Assembly: GCF_014764505.1 (NCBI RefSeq)
Contig: NZ_JACXWX010000009.1
Location: 124,001-188,000 of the forward strand
Direction of reading: 5' to 3'
Source of the DNA: Phormidium tenue FACHB-886
Lineage (GTDB): Bacteria; Cyanobacteriota; Cyanobacteriia; Elainellales; Elainellaceae
Length of the DNA: 64,000 nt
A program made the position numbers and the translations under genes. Below the pieces are notes generated by a model. That model was not told the origin of the DNA and made no database searches. It saw only the letters and a list, made by a program, of their open reading frames with translations. Shown in pieces: positions 43,844 through 53,345 of this stretch (position 1 is its first letter; each line of letters opens with the position of its first letter).

Positions 43844-44575
43844 TTATTGCGTCCGCCGCAGTAGAGCGATCATTTCTGGATCGCCTCTTTCTTGAGCAAG
43901 GGCTAAGGCACTTTTGCCTTGGTAAGCTACTCGCGCATCTGCTCCGTAGCTTAGTAGGAGCCGCACCATTTCGCGATTGCCAGATTCGACTGCTCGGTAT
44001 AGGACGGGAACGCCTGTTGTTCGGGCATTAAGGGCTGCTTCACCCTGCAACAATAGTCTTACGAGTTCTACGTTTCCTGCTTCGACTGCTCTTGCGAGCG
44101 GTGCTACTCCTGATCCAGGATAAAGATTGGGGGATGCACCGGCATTGATCAGTATTCTGGTCATTTCCGCGTTTCCTGCTTCAACTGCTCGCGCTAGGGC
44201 AGTGTATCCAGCAGCGGTCGCTACATCTACGTTTGCGCCTTCGCTGACCAATAGCCTCACCATCTCTACGTTCCCTCGTTCAGCCGCTAGCGTTATCGGA
44301 TATCCGGAGGTGCGATCGCCGACATTGGGGCTGGCTCCGCTGGCTAGCAATGTTTCTACTCTGGCAATATCGCCGCTAGCGACGGCATCGATCAATCGTT
44401 GGGGAGAAGCAGCAAGAATTTGGGCTTGAGCAATGTTGGCAACTACCAGAGGGGAAGGTGGAGGAGAAAGCGGAGGCGGCACTGCCTGACTTCCAGATGC
44501 TGTCGCTTGCAGCTTGCTACAGGCTGTTGCAAATAAGGTGCCAACGAGAAGCGCTGTAAATAGACGGCTTACCAT
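43844..44575 (-). CDS. ankyrin-repeat lipoprotein
   Basis: A 243-residue protein. Residues 1-19 form a lipoprotein-type signal (LFTALLVGTLFATAC with the lipobox Cys at 19), then a Ser/Pro-rich linker to about residue 55. From there to the end run five to six ankyrin repeats of 32-33 residues. The pattern is GxxEMVRLLLxxGAxxxxxxxxGxxxLxxAxExGN (examples: GNVEMVRLLVSEGANVD, GNAEMTRILINAGASPN, GNREMVRLLLSYGADAR). The protein is probably anchored to the periplasmic face of a membrane and mediates protein binding. A good ribosome site (AAGGTAGAACT) precedes ATG 44575. Confidence 0.88.
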   Translation of the reverse strand: MVSRLFTALLVGTLFATACSKLQATASGSQAVPPPLSPPPSPLVVANIAQAQILAASPQRLIDAVASGDIARVETLLASGASPNVGDRTSGYPITLAAERGNVEMVRLLVSEGANVDVATAAGYTALARAVEAGNAEMTRILINAGASPNLYPGSGVAPLARAVEAGNVELVRLLLQGEAALNARTTGVPVLYRAVESGNREMVRLLLSYGADARVAYQGKSALALAQERGDPEMIALLRRTQ

Positions 44576-44928
44576 AGTTCTACCTTAGGGAATGAGTGAT
44601 CAAAACTCGGGCGACTGCATTTGCTGCCCAAAGTTGTGTATCAAAGCACCCTATTCATGATGATAGTGAATCCATTCCTTCCTGTCGCGTTTTTTAGCTG
44701 TTGTCATTATCGTCATTATGCTTAGGACATTTTTTTGGCAGGCTTCGCACGCCAAAAAAGTCCCTGTCCTCAATGCTGTAGTAATGGCTATAGCTGTCAC
44801 TATAGTCACTAAGAAATTTGCGGTTGCTATGTTCGTACTCTATTAAGCGCAATGGAAAAGGCGCGGGCTTTTGCCTGCGCCTTTGGCACTTCTTATTAGC
44901 AGTGCGATTTCATAAACTGGGCGATCGC
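44576..44928. other. intergenic region with two hairpins
   Basis: A 353-base gap between pgk and the ankyrin gene, both minus strand. It contains the pgk terminator (44857-44888) and a second hairpin (44724-44770) with AGGACA/TGTCCT ends and a TTTTTTTGGC/GCCAAAAAA inner stem. No ORF was found. Confidence 0.5.
44857..44888 (-). terminator. pgk terminator
   Basis: Arms AAAGGCGC/GCGCCTTT with an inner GGC/GCC and one G-U form the stem. On the minus strand the stem ends in TTTT. It lies about 41 bases after the pgk stop. Confidence 0.75.
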
Positions 44929-46149
44929 TTATGCATCATCTAGTGCTGCAATTCCCGGTAGCACTTTGCCTTCCAGCAGCTCTAGGCTTGCGCCACCGCC
45001 TGTGGAAATGTGGCTCATCTGGTCTGCTACACCCACTTTCTCAACGGCTGCTACTGAGTCGCCACCGCCGATGATGGTTACGGCTCCGGTTTTGGTAATC
45101 TCTGCCAGCGAGCGGGCGATCGCCTCTGTTCCCTTGGCAAACTTGTCAAACTCAAATACGCCCATGGGACCGTTCCAGATCACGGTTTTGCAATCTGCCA
45201 GCGCATCCTGAAATACTTTCACTGAGTCAGGTCCAATATCCAGCCCCATCCAGCCATCGGGGATGTTTTCTACGCTGACGGTTTGGGCATTGGCATCGGC
45301 TGAAAAGTTGTCTGCCACTACCACATCCGTTGGCAGCAATAGCGCTACACCTTTCTGTTTTGCCTTGACTTCTAGCGTCTTTGCTAGCTCCACAAACTCG
45401 TCTTCTACAAGCGATTTGCCGACGCTCAAGCCGCGAGCTCTGTAGAAGGTGAAGATCATGCCGCCGCCAATTAGCAGTTTGTCTACCTTTTCCAGCAGGG
45501 TTTCGATCACCGTAATCTTACTGGATACCTTTGAGCCACCGATAATTGCGGCTAAGGGGCGCTGCGGTTCTTCGATTGCCCCCTGCAGATACTGCAGCTC
45601 TTTCTCGATCAGGTAGCCAGCTACGGAGGGCTTCAGGTAGTGGGCGACCCCTTCAGTGGAAGCATGAGCGCGGTGAGCTGTGCCAAACGCATCATTTACG
45701 TAGAGATCAGCGATCGACGCAAGCTGCTTGGCAAATTCAGGTGCGTTTTTCTCTTCTTCGGGGTGAAAGCGAACGTTTTCCAGCAGCAGCACATCGCCGT
45801 CTTTCAGTTCGTCCACTTTGGCCGCTACTTCATCGCCAACGCAGTTGTCCGTCTTGACGACGGGCTTGCCCAACAGCTCTGACAGCCGATTGGCTACAGG
45901 GGTTAGCCGGAACTTATCTGCCACCCGCGCTGCAAAATTATCCCCCTTGGGACGACCAAAGTGGCTGCTCAAGATCACCTTAGCGCCATTAGAAGTGAGA
46001 TATTGGATCGTCGGCAAAGCTGCCCGAATCCGTGTATCGTCGGTGATATTGCCTTGGTCATCAAGCGGCACATTGAAGTCTGCGCGGACGAGCGCCTTTT
46101 TGCCTGACAAGTCGGCTGCCGATAAGCTTGCTACGCTTTTTTTAGACAC
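44929..46149 (-). CDS. pgk: phosphoglycerate kinase
   Basis: A 406-residue Pgk that interconverts 1,3-bisphosphoglycerate + ADP and 3-phosphoglycerate + ATP in the Calvin cycle and glycolysis. Blocks in order: [104 protein letters not shown] and the C-terminal [17 protein letters not shown]. The start is GTG 46149 with GGGGGA about 7 bases upstream; the N-terminus MSKKSVASL fits the family. It is a single gene with its own terminator. Confidence 0.97.
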   Translation of the reverse strand: MSKKSVASLSAADLSGKKALVRADFNVPLDDQGNITDDTRIRAALPTIQYLTSNGAKVILSSHFGRPKGDNFAARVADKFRLTPVANRLSELLGKPVVKTDNCVGDEVAAKVDELKDGDVLLLENVRFHPEEEKNAPEFAKQLASIADLYVNDAFGTAHRAHASTEGVAHYLKPSVAGYLIEKELQYLQGAIEEPQRPLAAIIGGSKVSSKITVIETLLEKVDKLLIGGGMIFTFYRARGLSVGKSLVEDEFVELAKTLEVKAKQKGVALLLPTDVVVADNFSADANAQTVSVENIPDGWMGLDIGPDSVKVFQDALADCKTVIWNGPMGVFEFDKFAKGTEAIARSLAEITKTGAVTIIGGGDSVAAVEKVGVADQMSHISTGGGASLELLEGKVLPGIAALDDA

Positions 46150-46541
46150 TGGAATCCCCCTGCGTGAGTCTCTACTGTGAATTAAAAACTATAGATTGAA
46201 AGAAGCTACTGCTGTTTTGGCGGGCTGTTGCTCAAACACTTGCATAAGCTGTTAGGTATTCTTACCTATTAAGCATTGTAAAGCGTCTGTGCAAATTACA
46301 AAAGCCTATCTTGCTTGAAGCAGCAGCCAGGCAAAGATTTCTAAAAAAATCTGTAGCCTCCCCCTCCGACGCTTAGATTGGGTGGAAAGTGAGAAGGGAG
46401 ATTTGCATAGCCTTATGCAGTCTTTGGGGAGTGTAGCCGATCGCCTTTCTCCCACATTTCTCATCTCTTTCCTGATCCCCATCCTCAGCAACCTGATCCC
46501 CGCCCTCATTCTACAGGAGTCTATGTCCCCACGAGGTAGCG
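46150..46541. other. intergenic between pgk and universal stress gene
   Basis: A 392-base gap between divergent genes. No convincing small ORF, RNA or palindrome was seen. It should contain the pgk promoter and that of the plus-strand stress gene. Confidence 0.35.
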
Positions 46542-46940
46542 ATGTTTAAAACAGTTTTGTTTCCCGTTGACAATAGCCGCGAGTCCGGCGAAGCCGTTGA
46601 AACAGTTGCCCATGTAGTCAAGGCCTACAACAGTCGTTTAGTGCTGCTCTCGGTTGTGGAATCGCCCGCCGAAGCCTCTAGCGATATGACTTCTCCTGAA
46701 ACGATCGCCAAACTCCTAGAAAGCGTTAAGTCTCTCTTCTCTGGCATGGGCATCGAAGCAGAAGTGATCGAGCGCGAAGGAAAGCCTGCCTTCACTATCT
46801 GTGATGTGGCAGACGAAATTGGCGCAAATTTAGTCATTATGGGCTGCCGAGGGCTAGGATTAACCGAAGAAGGCGCACATGAGAGCGTTACCAATCGGGT
46901 AATTAATCTCTCTCCTTGTCCAGTATTGGTGGTGCCCTAG
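46542..46940 (+). CDS. universal stress protein (UspA family)
   Basis: A 132-residue single Usp domain: FKTVLFPVDNSRESGEAVETVAHVVKAYNSRLVLLSVVE, then EAEVIEREGKPAFTICDVADEIGANLVIMGCRG, ending SVTNRVINLSPCPVLVVP. The ATP-binding pattern Gx2Gx9G(S/T) is nearly met, but the third Gly is Glu (GCRG, nine residues, then ES). ATP binding may therefore be lost or altered. GAGGTAGCG precedes the ATG. It is followed 74 bases later by a small membrane-protein gene on the same strand. Confidence 0.9.
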   Translation: MFKTVLFPVDNSRESGEAVETVAHVVKAYNSRLVLLSVVESPAEASSDMTSPETIAKLLESVKSLFSGMGIEAEVIEREGKPAFTICDVADEIGANLVIMGCRGLGLTEEGAHESVTNRVINLSPCPVLVVP

Positions 46941-47014
46941 CGAGGGCAAACTGCATTAAAAAGGCGCTAAAGCTACAGGCTGCAAGTCCTGTTTACAGAA
47001 GATTGGGATAAAGC

Positions 47015-47338
47015 ATGAGTTGGCGTGAAGGCAGATATCTGCTTCAAGGGATGACATTAGCGCTCGCGTTTTTGGCGGCAGTCGGCACGGTCGGCGGTGT
47101 ATTGTTTATTGTGTTTGTGGCACTTGCACCGGGCAGCATTGGCGTATCTCTGCGAGACAACATTGGCAGCCTCAGCTATCTGCAGGGGCAACTCATGCTG
47201 GCAGCCGCCCTCCAGACAATCGGCTGGGGCTTTTTGCCACACATCCAGTTCGTACAACCACACTTGGCCCGGTGGATGACGATCGTCATGGGAACGGCAA
47301 CCCTGTTTTTGTTGGCGCTGGTGTTGTTTTCGCTCTAG
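47015..47338 (+). CDS. small membrane protein, three TM helices
   Basis: A 107-residue protein with TM segments at about residues 10-37 (LQGMTLALAFLAAVGTVGGVLFIVFVALA), 58-75 (LQGQLMLAAALQTIGWGFL) and 86-107 (ARWMTIVMGTATLFLLALVLFSL). No family is recognised. It may be co-transcribed with the upstream universal stress gene. A 22-bp perfect inverted repeat follows the stop. Confidence 0.65.
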   Translation: MSWREGRYLLQGMTLALAFLAAVGTVGGVLFIVFVALAPGSIGVSLRDNIGSLSYLQGQLMLAAALQTIGWGFLPHIQFVQPHLARWMTIVMGTATLFLLALVLFSL

Positions 47339-47351
47339 AACTTGCAATTTG

Positions 47352-47399
47352 CCAAAGCAGGAAAGGTTCCAGCAACTGCTGGAACCTTTCCTGCTTTGG
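47352..47399. terminator. 22-bp perfect inverted repeat between convergent genes
   Basis: Arms 47352-47373 and 47378-47399 are perfect complements with a 4-base loop, 13 bases after the small membrane-protein gene. It faces the convergent SPOR gene (stop at 47473). There is no T run, but stem strength and position fit a bidirectional terminator. Confidence 0.65.
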
Positions 47400-47472
47400 A
47401 TTAGCATGCTGTTTGGGCAGCGCGTTCGCTAGCTATATTTTATGGATCGCCAAGCTGTCCCCGCTTATGGGG

Positions 47473-49068
47473 CTAGGGGCGATAAACCTGAGCTGGTAGC
47501 CCTTGCTGTTGCAATTCTTGAACACGCGCTTCGGCGGCGGCTTCGTTGCTAAATGCACCCGTTTGGACGATCGCCCCACCAGAGGGCAAGTTTCGCACGT
47601 AGGCATCAGGAACAGTCTGCCGCGCTTCTTGCAGGCTAGAATCGCCGCTGTAGTCTGTGCCGACATAGTAATAGCTATCGGCAGAGCTAGCTGCGGGAGC
47701 GCTTGCTACCTGTGGAATGGTTTCAGCAGCGGTTTCGGGCGGCGGCACGTCGATCGGTCGAGAAGCTGTCGAGCTGGGGGCTGTCGTAGGAACTGTGGGA
47801 GCAGGTGCCGCTGGACTCTCTACCGGAGATGGCGCTGGAGAAGGACTGTAGGCAGGCGGGCTATACGACGGCGGCGTGTAAGGTGGCGGCGTGTAGGCAG
47901 GTGGCGTGTAGGCGGGCGGCTGCTCTATAACAGGCTGAGATTGCACAGGTACCGTTGGGAGGTCAGGCTGCGACGATGGCGCAGCGTTCTCGCCTGAAGT
48001 GGCAGGCTGGCTTTGCTCATTCGTCTGCCCATCCGCAGGTGCTTGTGGGCTTGCCTGCGCTACGGGACGATTCTGCCGTGCTGCATTCGGCTTTGCTGAT
48101 CCGGGCAAGGTGCTGAGCGTATTGAGATTGACATCTCGAAATTCTTCGGCAGAAAGATCGGGCGAAGGCGGAGCCGAATCGATCGGCGTAGTTGGAACGC
48201 GCATCAGCGGGCTACTAGACGGGCTAGCAGGCTGAGAAGATTGATCCGAAGTTGCATTGCTGTCAGCAGTAGGAGCAGGCGCAAACAACGCAGTTAACGT
48301 TGCAGGATTCATGATTAAAAATCCTAGAGTAGCGCTAGACAGCAACAGCAGCAGCATGGAGCCGATACCCAACGGCGTTAACAGCACATCTAACAGATCG
48401 GCTCTACGGCGGGCACGCAGCGGTGCTTCTTCTTCAATGCTTTTGAGCAGCTCTTCTGAAGATGCCAAGTAGTCTTCAGGCGAGTGGGACTCCCTTTGTT
48501 CGTATGCGAGCTTCTGCAGCGTGGCGCTGGGTGCAAAAGCTGAGAGATCAGGCTGCTGAGCATAACTGGCAATGCCGCCTATGCTGGGCGGCTCCTCCAG
48601 TGGAACAGAGCGGGCAAGCGGGGCGTCTGCTGCTAGAAACGGCTCAACCATTGGAGCTGTTTCTGCCTGGGAAGGTTTGATCGAAATTTCCGGCTTTGTT
48701 CTTGCTGGTTCAGGCGCTGCTAGACGCTGCTCGGCAATTGTACCACCCAAAATGGCTTTGACTGGGTTTTCGATGTTGGCACTATTGCCAATCGGCAGGT
48801 CGCCAGTACCATCAAACTCTTTGAAGGAAGGAAGCTCAATTTCAGCTCGCGATCGGCGTGAGGAGGAACGATTGTCTAACCCGCTCAAACGCAACTGTGC
48901 TGCCGATCGCTTAAAGCCATCCACCTGCAGGCGACGCTGACGCCGATAGCGCACCAGTTCTTCCTCTAGCTGCACATCCAGATTATCTAACGCTGCTCTC
49001 AGTACAGGATGAGGCAACGCAATGTCGGGAGAGGGAGTAAAGGGTTCTATCGAAGGCGATGGGCGCAT
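47473..49068 (-). CDS. SPOR-domain membrane protein
   Basis: A 531-residue protein. The N-terminal ~225 residues are cytoplasmic and charged (VRYRRQRRLQVDGFKRSAAQLRLSGL at the start). One transmembrane helix lies at about 228-253 (PLGIGSMLLLLLSSATLGFLIM). A long periplasmic Pro/Ser/Ala-rich linker contains five near-repeats of YTPPAYTPPPYTPPSYSPP type around residue 390. The C-terminal 65 residues form a SPOR domain (YYVGTDYSGDSSLQEARQTV, GGAIVQTGAFSNEAAAEARVQELQQQGLPAQVY). SPOR domains bind denuded septal peptidoglycan, suggesting a role at the division site. A strong ribosome site AGGAGTGCTGTA precedes ATG. Confidence 0.9.
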   Translation of the reverse strand: MRPSPSIEPFTPSPDIALPHPVLRAALDNLDVQLEEELVRYRRQRRLQVDGFKRSAAQLRLSGLDNRSSSRRSRAEIELPSFKEFDGTGDLPIGNSANIENPVKAILGGTIAEQRLAAPEPARTKPEISIKPSQAETAPMVEPFLAADAPLARSVPLEEPPSIGGIASYAQQPDLSAFAPSATLQKLAYEQRESHSPEDYLASSEELLKSIEEEAPLRARRRADLLDVLLTPLGIGSMLLLLLSSATLGFLIMNPATLTALFAPAPTADSNATSDQSSQPASPSSSPLMRVPTTPIDSAPPSPDLSAEEFRDVNLNTLSTLPGSAKPNAARQNRPVAQASPQAPADGQTNEQSQPATSGENAAPSSQPDLPTVPVQSQPVIEQPPAYTPPAYTPPPYTPPSYSPPAYSPSPAPSPVESPAAPAPTVPTTAPSSTASRPIDVPPPETAAETIPQVASAPAASSADSYYYVGTDYSGDSSLQEARQTVPDAYVRNLPSGGAIVQTGAFSNEAAAEARVQELQQQGLPAQVYRP

Positions 49069-49678
49069 TACAGCACTCCTAGGAATTGACGATTCAAGGA
49101 AAATAAATCTAGATTGAAGCCTATTTCAAAGACCCAACTTGGCAGGTGAGTAATGCTGACCTTGTCCAACTTTGAGCAATGAGAATTGCGTTTTTGGATG
49201 GGCTCCTTGATACAAGCTTGAACGTAATGAATACGGATTGTAGCAGTTAAAGGGGTGATCCCGGCGGCTCCCGGCAACTTAGGTGACGCTATAAATGGGG
49301 GTAAAAGCAACACTTATTAAGCTTCTACCGCCATATGTAGCATCAATGAAAGATTTTAGCAAAACTCCACTGGCACATAATAGCTAATTTTTGGAGAAAT
49401 CCTGCAAAAGACGATTTATGGCGTAAATCTTAATGCAAACTCGTGGCTTGGGATCGCCATTTTTCGGCATCACCAATTTCAAATACAGAATTTCTCATGT
49501 GAAAAACATTCCACACAAATTCATACTCGGATTAACCAATGTCGTGGTAAAACAAAGTAACTTTTGCAGCGCATTGCGCTTGAATTGAATCAATCAACTG
49601 TCTGTTGCGCTATGTAGCGCTTTCAGACGGCTGCAGAAGTCTGCATTCATTTCACCAATCCTCTCACAGATTTTTTCC
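49069..49678. other. 610-base intergenic region, promoters only
   Basis: This gap lies between the divergent SPOR and DciA-like genes. It is A/T-rich at 49310-49560. A GCGCTATGTAGCGC palindrome near 49607 resembles the REP-like repeat at 43.7 kb. No ORF with a ribosome site and no RNA gene was recognised. Confidence 0.4.
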
Positions 49679-50227
49679 ATGGCGCTGCAATCGCTACATC
49701 AGGTCTTGGGTGTCTTAGACCGCCAGGATAGCTGGAAAGGAAGACGGCAGTTCCAGCAGCTTTTGGCATGTTGGGCTGATGTAGTGGGTGCGGCGGTGGC
49801 AGGGCAAACTCGCCCGATCGCCATTCAGCGCAAAGTTTTACAGGTTGCAACTTCTAGCCCCGCTTGGGCGCAAAATCTCACGTTTGAGCGTCATCGGATT
49901 GTGGCAAAGCTCAACAATCGCTTGAAGCTTGACCTCATTGATATCCGGTTTTCTAGCGCTCACTGGCACACCAGCATTACTGCCCCTGACCCTGCTGACG
50001 CAATGGTTCTATGGCGCGATCATCCAAGCCGTTTGGCTGACAATGCTTTGCCGCTGCGTCGGGCTGTGCCGCCAGACCCACAGACCGCCTTCCGAGATTG
50101 GGCAAGGACGGTGCGATCGCGGAGCCAGTCGCTGCCGCTCTGCCCACACTGCGATTGCCCCACGCCATCCGGAGAACTTCAGCGCTGGGGGAAGTGTAGT
50201 TTATGTGCAGCGAAGGGTTTTCGGTGA
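49679..50227 (+). CDS. DciA-like (DUF721) protein with C-terminal zinc ribbon
   Basis: A 182-residue protein. Residues 1-90 form the DUF721/DciA core (LHQVLGVLDRQDSWKGRRQFQQLLACWADVVGAAVAGQTRPIAIQRKVLQVATSSPAWAQNLTFE). The C-terminal 35 residues hold two CxxC pairs (CPHC and CSLC) separated by 17-18 residues, a zinc-ribbon-like knuckle. DciA is the ancestral loader of the DnaB helicase in bacteria lacking DnaC. The zinc tail is not part of the minimal family and might add a DNA or partner contact. The start is ATG 49679 with a weak ribosome site. Confidence 0.85.
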   Translation: MALQSLHQVLGVLDRQDSWKGRRQFQQLLACWADVVGAAVAGQTRPIAIQRKVLQVATSSPAWAQNLTFERHRIVAKLNNRLKLDLIDIRFSSAHWHTSITAPDPADAMVLWRDHPSRLADNALPLRRAVPPDPQTAFRDWARTVRSRSQSLPLCPHCDCPTPSGELQRWGKCSLCAAKGFR

Positions 50228-50451
50228 AGTGAGAAAGGAGGCAAAGGAGGCATGAGAGCACGTTTTGGATTTGTAATAGTTCAAATCAGCACTTAGATTC
50301 TAAAATTCAGGACTGAGTACGGCAGGGTATCCTGATTGCCCGGCGACCCAAGCTTAGTCTCCTTACGCTTCTCACGTTCCATCGCTCTGTTTACCAAAAA
50401 CAATCCGCGCTACCTTCCGCTGTTCTCCTTCATCCCTCATTCCTCGCCAAC

Positions 50452-51948
50452 ATGTCTTTCCTTTCCATTGTTTTCGGTCTCTTTCTGGTCAGTACGCTTG
50501 GGCTGTTCTGGTCCATAGAGAGACGATCGCTGCGCCTGTGGACTTTACTAGTCGCCAGCTTGGTGTTTTATAGCTCTTTGCAAATTCAGTATGTGCCACT
50601 GCTGCTAGGCATGACGGTGGTGACGTTCTTTCTGGGCAAGGCAATCGGCGCACCAATGGATTGGCGGGTCTCTAATGAGGAGTGGCAATATGCCCAGCAG
50701 GATTGGGATCAGCGGCGGCTGAAGCTGCTAGGCGTGGGAATTGGGCTAATTTTGCTGCTGTTGATCGGCTTTAAGTATGTGCCGTTTCTACTGGAATCAG
50801 TGGGCATGGTATCGCGGCAAGAGGCGATCGTTCAAGATGCCGATTGGATTCGGGAGCATCTGATCGCACCGTTGGGTATCAGCTTTTTTAGCTTTGAGTG
50901 CATTGCCTATCTGGTGGATGTCTACCGGGGAGCGCCTGCAACCCATGATTTCCTCAAGTTTTCTGCCTACAAGCTGTTCTTCCCAAAGCTGATTTCCGGA
51001 CCGATCACCCGCTTTCACCCGTTTGCAACTCAGATACAAACGCTGCGGTTTCCGCTGCCGGTGCAGATCACAGAAGGGCTATGGCTAATTGCCTGTGGGG
51101 CAATCAAAAAGCTGCTGCTGGCAGACCATCTAGGAACTGTCGTAAATTTGATCTACGGCAGTGCTGAAAGAGCAGGCAGTGGCGATCTATGGCTGGCAAC
51201 GTTTGCTTATGGCTTACAGCTTTACCTCGATTTCAGTGGCTATGTAGATGTGGCACGGGGTAGTGCAATGCTGCTGGGGTTTGATCTGCCGCAAAACTTT
51301 TATTTCCCCTATCTCTGCACCAACATTGCCGATTTCTGGCGGCGATGGCACATGACGTTGGGCGATTGGCTGCGGAATTATTTGTATTTTCCGCTGGGCG
51401 GGTCACGGCAGGGCTTGTGGCGAACTTGCCTGAATCTGATGGTCGTGATGCTGCTAGCGGGAATTTGGCACGGTGCAGATTGGGGGTTTGTAGTGTGGGG
51501 TGGGCTGCACGGCTTGGCGCTAGCGGTTCATCGGCTGATGGAGACGGCATCAAAGCGCTGGGCAGGACTGCGATCGGCTTGGCAATCTATTCCGGGAATC
51601 GTGCTGGCTTGGCTGCTAACACAGTTCATGGTGTTCACATCCTGGATTTTCTTCCGCTTGCCAAACTTAAACGAATCTGGCTTAGTGATGCAGCGCTTGT
51701 TTGGACAGGTTGCCGATGTCCAGTTTGCCCAAAAGGTGTATGTCGAAACATTGCAGATCGATCGCCTCCACCTGACGCTGCTGCTCTGGCTGATTGTGGG
51801 TGGCATGTTTGCTGCCTATGCTATTCAGCGGGGGTTAAAGCTGCACCTCAACTGGATTGTGAAGCTGCTGCTCGTACCGCTTTGCCTCTTCGCTGCGTGG
51901 CTGCTTGCCCCCAATGAAGCTCCACCCTATATCTATTTCGATTTTTAG
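50452..51948 (+). CDS. MBOAT-family O-acyltransferase (AlgI-like)
   Basis: A 498-residue polytopic membrane protein with about 10-12 hydrophobic helices. MBOAT/AlgI landmarks are IAPLGISFFSFECIAYLVDVYRG, FFPKLISGPITRF, YGLQLYLDFSGYVDVARGSAMLLGF, NFYFPYLCTNIADFWRRWHMTLGDWLRNYLYFPLGGSR. The catalytic His lies in LAGIWHGADWGFVVWGGLHG. Such proteins move acetyl groups across the membrane for O-acetylation of exported polysaccharide. The usual AlgJ/DHHW-type periplasmic partner is not adjacent: the next gene is on the opposite strand. The acceptor polymer is unknown. The start is ATG 50452. Confidence 0.92.
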   Translation: MSFLSIVFGLFLVSTLGLFWSIERRSLRLWTLLVASLVFYSSLQIQYVPLLLGMTVVTFFLGKAIGAPMDWRVSNEEWQYAQQDWDQRRLKLLGVGIGLILLLLIGFKYVPFLLESVGMVSRQEAIVQDADWIREHLIAPLGISFFSFECIAYLVDVYRGAPATHDFLKFSAYKLFFPKLISGPITRFHPFATQIQTLRFPLPVQITEGLWLIACGAIKKLLLADHLGTVVNLIYGSAERAGSGDLWLATFAYGLQLYLDFSGYVDVARGSAMLLGFDLPQNFYFPYLCTNIADFWRRWHMTLGDWLRNYLYFPLGGSRQGLWRTCLNLMVVMLLAGIWHGADWGFVVWGGLHGLALAVHRLMETASKRWAGLRSAWQSIPGIVLAWLLTQFMVFTSWIFFRLPNLNESGLVMQRLFGQVADVQFAQKVYVETLQIDRLHLTLLLWLIVGGMFAAYAIQRGLKLHLNWIVKLLLVPLCLFAAWLLAPNEAPPYIYFDF

Positions 51949-51965
51949 AGGGGGCTCTAGCCGCT

Positions 51966-53345
51966 CTAAAGCGATCGCCCCCCAACTCCCATCATCTGCG
52001 GGTGGAGTGGCAAAGTAGCAAGCCCATAAGCAGTGCGGCTACAGTTTGGAATGCAGTTATCCGGTGATGTGCGATAAGTGTCTTGAGTGATGGTGGCATT
52101 GGGTAACTTTTGCCGCAGCCAGCGGGCGATCGCTCCCAAGGAAGCCGTGCCGCCCGTGCAGATTACCTGGTTGACTTCCATCACCGATAGATTGGCTTGG
52201 GCAAGAAGGCTATTTAATTCGCGGTTAAGGCGCTGAATATAAGGAAGCAAGACCTGACTGCCCACATCCTGTCGCAAAAAAGGCTGCTGCCAGTCGCCTA
52301 AGCGCACAGTAAACTGGCTTTTTTGCTGAAACATTAGCTTCAGGGTGCGGGCAGCCTGCTGCAGTGCCTGTCCTGTTGGGGTAGTGTTAAGACGTTGCCG
52401 CAGCCGCTCGCGGTTGAGCGGATCAGGTTCGCCTGCTTTCGGCAGCGTTAGATCCGCAAAAGGAGCCAGCCAAAGGGCCGTGGGGTCTAAAGTTGCTGCT
52501 AGCGCCGGGTAAATCAGCTGACACAAAATATCTTGGTCGATCGCTGTTCCGGCATAAGGCAGGGATCGGATGAGAAAATCAGCCGCAGTCAGGTGAGCCG
52601 GATCAGCCGCTATGCTAACGATCGCCAGTTCAGTGACGCTGGCTCCAGCACTGAGAATGACTGTATTCCCCTGCTGAGTGTCTAGCTGTAAGTCAAGCTG
52701 TTGTCCTGTAGGTCGGCGCCCGTCGCTGCTGCATAGGGTAGAAAGCAGGGCGGCAATTGCTTCTTCAACAAAGTGGATTTGCTGAGGTTTCGTGATAAGC
52801 TGCGTTCCCAACAGGGCAGTAGAGAGATTGCGGCGATACGCCTCTGTTGCAGCCGTCGGGCAGGTAAGGATGACCCCCGATAGCGTTTCCACTGCAGTCT
52901 GCCACTCAGCTGGCTCTAGTCCCAAGGCTTTGGGGCTCAGCCGATTCTCCCGATGCTCTGGAAAGAAGCCTCCATCAACGATCGCTGGACTCAGCAGCGA
53001 GAGCAGTCCTTGGGTCGCTTGGACAAGCTGCTGTAAAGGAATTGAGCGCGAGTCTGACCAGGGAATTATAGGCTCCCATCCCTCTGCTACTTTATAAGGC
53101 ACACCAAGGTGGAGGAAGGGCTTCCAGTCTTGCAAGGCAAGATCATCAATGGAGGCGATCGCGGGTAAGCGGAGCTTACGACCTGCTATGGAGCCATCTG
53201 ATGCCGTTTGCGGATCAGCCCAGTAGATCGGGTAAAGCTGACAGCGCTGCTGGTGTAGTAAAACAGCAGAAATGCCAGTTGTCCCCAGGTCAATGCCCAA
53301 ATACCAATCGTGATGCTGCGCAATCGCAGGGACGGCAGGCGGCAA
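51966..53345 (-). CDS. Hsp70/actin-fold ATPase-like ORF, likely C-terminal half of a frameshifted gene
   Basis: The ORF shown has 459 residues but opens only with TTG at 53345. Its frame stays open upstream to 53633 without any ATG or GTG (see the slip-site entry). The phosphate-1 loop is WYLGIDLGTTGISAVLL. The phosphate-2 region is degenerate (VILSAGASVTELAIVS instead of DLGGGT) but is followed by an Hsp70-like DFLIRSLPYAGTAIDQDIL. The adenosine motif is VICTGGTASLGAIARWL. It is therefore Hsp70-like in fold with altered nucleotide contacts, and it lacks an Hsp70 substrate-binding domain. It probably works only as part of the upstream acidic/coiled-coil protein. Chaperone activity is not established. 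Confidence 0.75.
   Translation of the reverse strand: MPPAVPAIAQHHDWYLGIDLGTTGISAVLLHQQRCQLYPIYWADPQTASDGSIAGRKLRLPAIASIDDLALQDWKPFLHLGVPYKVAEGWEPIIPWSDSRSIPLQQLVQATQGLLSLLSPAIVDGGFFPEHRENRLSPKALGLEPAEWQTAVETLSGVILTCPTAATEAYRRNLSTALLGTQLITKPQQIHFVEEAIAALLSTLCSSDGRRPTGQQLDLQLDTQQGNTVILSAGASVTELAIVSIAADPAHLTAADFLIRSLPYAGTAIDQDILCQLIYPALAATLDPTALWLAPFADLTLPKAGEPDPLNRERLRQRLNTTPTGQALQQAARTLKLMFQQKSQFTVRLGDWQQPFLRQDVGSQVLLPYIQRLNRELNSLLAQANLSVMEVNQVICTGGTASLGAIARWLRQKLPNATITQDTYRTSPDNCIPNCSRTAYGLATLPLHPQMMGVGGRSL

Noticed and set aside
47503-47997. 164-aa Arg/Gly-rich plus-strand ORF
   Set aside because: Antisense to the SPOR and Pro-rich region of the minus-strand gene; a composition artefact.
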